DNA from: Shewanella hanedai
GTDB lineage: Bacteria; Pseudomonadota; Gammaproteobacteria; Enterobacterales; Shewanellaceae
Length of the DNA stretch: 64,000 bases
Direction of reading: 5' to 3'
Assembly: GCF_007197645.1 (NCBI RefSeq)
Contig: NZ_VKGK01000023.1
Location: 1-64,000 of the forward strand
In this document: positions 62,726 through 64,000 of the stretch, one piece after another
How positions within the stretch are numbered: the stretch's first letter is position 1
Layout of the letters: the number at the start of each line of letters is the position of its first letter
The notes under the pieces: generated by a model
What the model saw: the letters and a program-made list of their open reading frames with translations, nothing else
Told to the model about the DNA's origin: nothing
The model's database searches: none
Translations under genes and position numbers: made by a program

Positions 62726-62777
62726 TCTAGCAGTGAGCTTGCGAACGACCTCGTAGGCACAAGGTGGCGTCCTAGCA
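62726..62777. repeat. Partial module A of the repeat family
   Basis: CTAGCAGTGAGCTTGCGAAC followed by a damaged GGCACAAGGTGGCGTCC, the last recognisable copy on the right, just beyond the TRAP gene's 3' end. Confidence 0.75.
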
Positions 62778-62779
62778 AG

Positions 62780-64000
62780 CTAGCCTACTTTTATCACATC
62801 TCGTGTTTTCCACTGCAGAACAATCAAACCCGCAAGCAGCAATATGCCAATAACACCCGTTCCCAATGGATTGAGTTGAATTAACGGCACTGTCATCAGA
62901 GCAACAACTCTTTCTACTGTCGATAATCGACGCAGCAGGTATCCCTCGATTGAGATGGCAATTGCGATAATGATGGCCGCTGTTTGTGCGATGGCAAAGA
63001 TGAACTCAAACACACTGGCTTCAGAGTTAAGCAGATCCGTGTACGCCATCATGATAGGAATAATAAACAGACCACCTGCGAGCTTAAATGCCTCAACTGA
63101 TGACTGCATTGGATTAGCATTGGCCACACCAGCGCCCGCAAACGCGGCTAATGCAATGGGTGGGGTCACATTCGATGTTTGCGACAACCAGAATACAATA
63201 AGGTGTGCGGTTAACAGAGGTAAGCCGAAATCCCCCAACATAGGCACAGCCATCACAGCCAGTACTATATAGGCCGCTGTAACAGGAAGTCCCATGCCGA
63301 GTATTAGCGCCACAATGCTGATAAGACCGAGTGCCACCAACATGTAACCACCGGAAAACGCCATGACGAACTGGGTAAACTGTAAGCCAATGCCAGTCTG
63401 CCCTACCACACCAACAATGATCCCTGCCGCGCCGCAAGCTGCTGAGATCGGCAGCGCCATCAAAGCACCGTTTTTCATGCCTGCGATAAATTTAGTTAGC
63501 CCGATACGGCTGTGCTTACGTAAGGCAGCTGTCACTAAGATAGCGGCGCAACCTGCGACTCCAACCAATAATGGCGAATAAGCCATCATCAACAGCGTGG
63601 TAATTAATGCCAGTGGAATTAAGTGGTGAGCGCCTTGTTTCATCACAGTAATCACCGCTTCGGTACGACTCACAGCTTGTAGATTTAACTTACACGCCAT
63701 TAGGTGCACATAGAGCAGTGTGCAAAAGAAATAGAGGATAGCAGGCGCGATGGAAGCCAGCATGATCTCACTGTAGGGAACGCCAGTAAACTGAGCCATC
63801 ACGAAAGCCCCCGCGCCCATGATGGGCGGCATGATCTGCCCACCAGTGGAAGCTGCGGCCTCAATACCTGCCGCCTGCTCAGGTTTGTACCCCAGCTTTT
63901 TCATCATCGGAATGGTGACTGAACCTGTGGTCACCGTATTGGCAATGGCCGAACCAGAAATAGAGCCTAAACCAGCGGAAGCCAGCACTGCAGCTTTTGC
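62780..64000 (-). CDS. TRAP transporter large permease / fused 4TM-12TM subunit (5' part outside window)
   Basis: At least 407 residues of an inner-membrane permease; the frame runs off the right edge (AKAAVLASAGLGSISGSA). Visible features: SGSAIANTVTTGSVTIPMMKKLGY, GGQIMPPIMGAGAFVMA and MGLPVTAAYIVLAVMAVP, all typical of DctM-type subunits of TRAP transporters of the fused (TAXI/DctMQ) class, with many TM helices. TRAP systems import organic acids with a periplasmic binding protein, expected outside the window. The start cannot be given. Confidence 0.88.
   Translation of the reverse strand, partial: AKAAVLASAGLGSISGSAIANTVTTGSVTIPMMKKLGYKPEQAAGIEAAASTGGQIMPPIMGAGAFVMAQFTGVPYSEIMLASIAPAILYFFCTLLYVHLMACKLNLQAVSRTEAVITVMKQGAHHLIPLALITTLLMMAYSPLLVGVAGCAAILVTAALRKHSRIGLTKFIAGMKNGALMALPISAACGAAGIIVGVVGQTGIGLQFTQFVMAFSGGYMLVALGLISIVALILGMGLPVTAAYIVLAVMAVPMLGDFGLPLLTAHLIVFWLSQTSNVTPPIALAAFAGAGVANANPMQSSVEAFKLAGGLFIIPIMMAYTDLLNSEASVFEFIFAIAQTAAIIIAIAISIEGYLLRRLSTVERVVALMTVPLIQLNPLGTGVIGILLLAGLIVLQWKTRDVIKVG

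Overview
The window reads as chromosomal DNA of a marine gammaproteobacterium, most probably a Shewanella. The evidence is the protein repertoire (XerD-DsbC-RecJ order, TrmN6 next to SrmB, SdaC-SdaA, CsdA-CsdE, a TatD-associated radical SAM protein, several GGDEF/EAL proteins, a Tat-exported c-type cytochrome), the absence of rRNA, tRNA or phage modules, and abundant small dispersed repeats with ATACCAATC or TATACCC ends of the kind common in that genus. The species cannot be named from the sequence alone.

Layout. 1-4190 is an AT-rich accessory stretch: the 3' tail of a group II intron at the left edge, palindromic repeats, and three unrecognised plus-strand ORFs. Two of these ORFs are followed, within 10 bases of their stop codons, by an antisense ~225-bp unit that carries the last 37 codons of an intron maturase plus intron domains V and VI. 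4190-7160 holds a MocR regulator divergent from a LysE exporter and a PhzF protein, with a 24-bp perfect palindrome between them. 7142-12278 is recJ, dsbC, xerD and brnQ on the minus strand. 12876-19581 is trmN6, srmB and an RND efflux pair on the plus strand. 19698-24370 has a radical SAM protein, a MITE, a degenerate-GGDEF sensor and an unknown membrane protein.

24445-28854 is the most unusual locus. Two paralogous ToxR-like membrane transcription factors, each translationally coupled to a one-TM periplasmic partner, flank a Tat-exported C_GCAxxG_C_C/diheme (split-Soret-like) cytochrome and a lipoprotein. The two regulators have collinear periplasmic cysteines, the same 8-nt overlap with the partner gene, and the same TTCTGTGATCAC motif at matched distance upstream of the start inferred here.

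29102-37799 is a DUF481 outer-membrane protein and a central carbon block (fba, pgk, epd, tkt on the minus strand, then metK on the plus strand behind MetJ-box-like repeats); a second MITE lies between pgk and fba. 38098-43671 contains an isochorismatase-type hydrolase coupled to a PAS-GGDEF-EAL protein, small unknown genes and a second degenerate GGDEF protein. 43800-52555 carries GNAT proteins, sdaA/sdaC for serine use with CRP-like sites upstream, yjjX, a MarR-GNAT fusion, tas, csdA and csdE.

53098-62780 is again accessory: a DUF262/DUF1524 GmrSD-like protein, a secreted LamG protein, a duplicated 93-aa gene, a YbdL-type aminotransferase and a membrane-anchored CbxX-like AAA+ ATPase, embedded in a mosaic of about ten copies of a palindrome-rich repeat module. 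The right edge cuts a TRAP transporter permease gene.
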